64,000 nucleotides of DNA, taken from contig NZ_QORW01000003.1 in assembly GCF_003574735.1 (NCBI RefSeq), forward strand, positions 310,001-374,000, in the 5' to 3' direction. The notes under the pieces are model-generated. The model was given only the letters and a program-made list of their open reading frames with translations, was not told the DNA's origin and did not search any database. The stretch comes from Dongia deserti (GTDB lineage Bacteria; Pseudomonadota; Alphaproteobacteria; Dongiales; Dongiaceae). How positions within the stretch are numbered: position 1 is the stretch's first letter; each line of letters begins with the position of its first letter. Position numbers and translations under genes: made by a program. Below, in pieces: positions 61,479-64,000 of this stretch.

Positions 61479-61975
61479 TCAGGCGCAGGCAAGTAGTTGC
61501 GGCATTTGATGGTAAGCTCCGGATGTATTCAGCCCGATGCGCAACGGCAACTTGCTCGCCGGTTTCGCGGCTCTCGAGCGACAACTTGCCGACCGTACGA
61601 AGCCACTTGGTATGCCAAGCACCTGAAGCCGCAAGGCCAATACGTGCTGAGAACATCAACAATCGCTTTGCCTCCTGACCAGCGTCGGATGTGGCGCCCT
61701 CGACCACCAACGCCTGCGAGCTATCGGCTTCCTTGGCGTGCGAAACTCCGGCCATAGCGGGTATCCAATTGCGACATCCTTTGCCCGGGGTACAAAAGCA
61801 GCCTTGTGGCCGGGCGTCTTCGTCAACTCGGCTATGATCCTGCATACCGAAGGCCGCCTCCGCATTGGGATGCATGCGCATCGCTAGATACCGGGAACTT
61901 TCTACCAGGACGTTTGTTTGCGAATGTTGGTCGGGGCAGCCGATGATACGTAATGTCTTCGACAGTGGGGGCTTG
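61479..61975. other. Intergenic stretch, no gene recognised
   Basis: About 500 bp between treZ and the sensor kinase gene. Short frames on both strands lack domains. It presumably contains the kinase promoter. Confidence 0.4.
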
Positions 61976-64000
61976 ATGTCGAGCGTTGAACATCTTCCTA
62001 GAGCTTTGGGGATCACAGAATACGAAGCACTGGTCGCTGCACCGCCATCCTTGCTCGATGCTATACCGGGCGCAGTTTATCTATGCGATCGGGGCGGACA
62101 GCTCGTCCGCTACAATGCGGAAGCACAAGAGCTATGGGGGAGAGTGCCAGACGCCAACGAGCGCTTTTGTGGTTCGCACCGCCTATTCCACATAGATGGT
62201 CGGCCGCTTCGACACGAGGACTGCCCGATGGCCGAAGCCATCCGGACGGGAACGGCCACCCGCAACGCCGAGGTCATGATCGAAAAGCCGGACGGGTCCC
62301 GATTTGTTGCTCTTGTGAACATCCGTCCGCTCAGGGACCATCACGGCGACATTCAGGGCGCCATCAACTGCTTTCAGGACATATCCGCGCGCAAGGCAGT
62401 CGAGGATGAGTTGCGTCGCAAGAACGCAGAGCTCGACGACTTCTTTGAGAATGCTGCCGTCCCTCTCCACATTGTGAGCGGCGAGGGCATCATTCTGCGG
62501 GCGAACCAGTCGGAACTGGATCTCCTGGGGTATACCGCGGATGAATATATTGGTCGGCATATCGCGACCTTCCACGCCGAGGCTCCGGTGATTGGCGAGA
62601 TCCTGGAGCGCCTCTCCTGTGGAGAGAGGCTCATCCGGTTTCCGGCGCAACTGCGGGCCAAGGACGGCTCGATCAAGCATGTCCTAATCACATCCAGCGG
62701 CCGCTTCGAGGATGGCAGGTTCGCCAATACGCGTTGTTTCACCATTGATGTGACGGATCTGTACGAAGCGGAAGCCGCCCGCGCGGACATCGACGGACGC
62801 CTTGCGGCAACCTACGAAGCCGCAAACGTCGGCATCACTGAAGCTGACCATACCGGTCGTATCCTCCGACTGAATGATGCTCTCTGCAGAATCTTGGACA
62901 TGCCGCGCGAGCAGCTTCTCAGGATGAGCTTCCTTGATTACACGCATGAGGATGATCGCGAGCGGGATGCTGCTCTCTACGCGCGCCAGGTCCGAGGAGA
63001 GTTGGAGGGCTACTCCATTCGGAAAAAGGCACTGAGGCGCGACGGCACGATCCGATACCTCGATGTATCGAGCACGTCAGTCCGGGACCCGGAAGGTCGG
63101 TTCCGATACGGAGTTCGGGTCATCCAGGACGTGACAGAAGCCAAGACTCTGGAAGACCGTATCAGAGATGGTGAACGCCACATGCGGGAGCTGCTCGAAG
63201 CATTGCCCGCGGCGGTCTATACGACCGATCAACATGGCCGGGTCACATTCTACAACAAGGCGGCCGTTGAGATGACTGGCCGCATCCCGCAGCCGGACGA
63301 TGAATGGTGCGTCAGCTGGCGGCTCTATCGGCCTGACGGCACGCCGCTACCTCACGATGAGTGTCCGATGGCCGTCGCGTTGAAGGAGCAACGGGCAATC
63401 CGCGGAGCCGAAGCTGTCGCGGAACGGCCGGACGGCACGCGCGTGCCGTTCATGGCATATCCGACTCCACTGAGGGACGCTGAGGGAAATGTGGTCGGCG
63501 CGATCAATATGATGGTCGATATTACACAAAGAAAACAGGCCGAAGCCCATCAGAAGGCTTTGGTTGCCGAGCTCAACCACAGGGTCAAGAACACCCTCGC
63601 GACTGTTCAGTCTTTGGCGCTTCATTCGGCCAAGCACTCCAGCAGCATCACGGATTTCGCCGAAGCGTTTCAAGCCAGATTGCTGGCCCTTGCCAAAGCA
63701 CACGATCTGCTGACGAAAAGGCATTGGAAAGAAGCTCCACTAGACGTGCTGCTTGGGGAGATTGCGGCTCCCTTTGCGGGAAAGAATGGCGATAGCATTA
63801 AAATTGATGGGCCCGCTTTCCAGGTGGATCCCAAAACCACCCTAAGTCTCACCATGACCTTGAACGAACTCTGCACCAACGCCGCAAAGTATGGCGCACT
63901 ATCCTCGCAAGAGGGGGCGCTTTCGGTGTCCTGGAAAGTGCATCAAGACGGAGCGCGGAGCGTGCTGCACCTTGATTGGAATGAGCATGGAGGACCTCGG
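61976..64000 (+). CDS. Multi-PAS HWE-family sensor histidine kinase (partial, runs off right edge)
   Basis: 675 codons visible, no stop. Four PAS/PAC units: about 20-130, 145-260, 270-390 and 405-525. PAS1 and PAS4 resemble each other closely (PGAVYLCDRGGQLVRYN and PAAVYTTDQHGRVTFYN; RHEDCPMAEA and PHDECPMAVA; GAIN...DI...RK), an internal duplication. The kinase core begins ALVAELNHRVKNTLATVQSL (phospho-acceptor His), with NELCTNAAKYGAL (N-box) and the LDWNEHGG block giving the W-x-E of the HWE class. No membrane segment or signal peptide seen, so a soluble sensor. ATG 61976 is preceded by a GGGGG site. Confidence 0.92.
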   Translation, partial: MSSVEHLPRALGITEYEALVAAPPSLLDAIPGAVYLCDRGGQLVRYNAEAQELWGRVPDANERFCGSHRLFHIDGRPLRHEDCPMAEAIRTGTATRNAEVMIEKPDGSRFVALVNIRPLRDHHGDIQGAINCFQDISARKAVEDELRRKNAELDDFFENAAVPLHIVSGEGIILRANQSELDLLGYTADEYIGRHIATFHAEAPVIGEILERLSCGERLIRFPAQLRAKDGSIKHVLITSSGRFEDGRFANTRCFTIDVTDLYEAEAARADIDGRLAATYEAANVGITEADHTGRILRLNDALCRILDMPREQLLRMSFLDYTHEDDRERDAALYARQVRGELEGYSIRKKALRRDGTIRYLDVSSTSVRDPEGRFRYGVRVIQDVTEAKTLEDRIRDGERHMRELLEALPAAVYTTDQHGRVTFYNKAAVEMTGRIPQPDDEWCVSWRLYRPDGTPLPHDECPMAVALKEQRAIRGAEAVAERPDGTRVPFMAYPTPLRDAEGNVVGAINMMVDITQRKQAEAHQKALVAELNHRVKNTLATVQSLALHSAKHSSSITDFAEAFQARLLALAKAHDLLTKRHWKEAPLDVLLGEIAAPFAGKNGDSIKIDGPAFQVDPKTTLSLTMTLNELCTNAAKYGALSSQEGALSVSWKVHQDGARSVLHLDWNEHGGPR

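Overview
The window is high-GC DNA from an alphaproteobacterium, most likely of the Hyphomicrobiales (Rhizobiales) type. Support for this comes from a Che3/Wsp-like chemosensory operon, two LivHMGF-type ABC importers beside a TRAP importer, HWE-family kinase signalling, small stress proteins of the DUF3008, DUF2934 and DUF892 types, and a tRNA-Met remnant that reads like alphaproteobacterial tRNA-Met. No rRNA, intact tRNA, integrase, transposase or CRISPR array was seen, so genus cannot be fixed.

Layout. (1) 1-8458, minus strand: a compact chemosensory operon (CheW, CheR-TPR, CheW, MCP, CheA-REC, CheB, then a REC-containing sensor protein that leaves the window). This arrangement suggests an alternative-cellular-function pathway rather than flagellar chemotaxis. 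A decayed MCP tail lies inside it. (2) 8.5-13.3 kb: response regulator, decayed response regulator, methyltransferase and a large LuxR/TPR regulator. (3) 13.30-13.35 kb: the 3' half of a tRNA-Met gene directly behind the liv operon, a likely attachment-site scar. (4) 13.4-18.3 kb: first branched-chain-type ABC importer (minus). (5) 18.3-22.1 kb: low-density region with a 43-bp repeat pair, a small secreted protein, a Crp-family regulator and a frameshifted FAD monooxygenase. (6) 22.2-31 kb: uptake island with a BASS-type transporter, a TRAP transporter and a second complete ABC importer. (7) 31-34.5 kb: a V8-like serine protease, a MarR repressor with tandem operators, an ICMT-like membrane methyltransferase and a VTT-domain protein.

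(8) 34.6-50.3 kb: a dense sugar-metabolism and glycosyltransfer cluster, the most interesting part of the window. It combines inositol-phosphate synthase, a nucleotidyltransferase, a UDP-glucuronate decarboxylase-like SDR, two further epimerases, four CgeB-like glycosyltransferases, a GT4 enzyme, a methyltransferase, two dehydrogenases and a clan-GH-A-like glycosidase whose halves are in swapped order. Most plus-strand genes overlap by ATGA or sit within about 25 bp, so they are probably co-transcribed. I infer an inositol- and/or pentose-containing glycoconjugate as product; its structure is not deducible.

(9) 50.3-64 kb: stress and accessory genes: DUF892 ferritin-like protein, a decayed CYP152-like P450, a SIR2-domain protein (possible defence NADase), an ABC exporter, a phospholipase D, a DUF2934 protein, a thioredoxin-reductase-like flavoprotein, TreZ, and a multi-PAS HWE histidine kinase cut by the window end. 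Several decayed genes here and in regions 1, 2 and 5 point to ongoing gene turnover.
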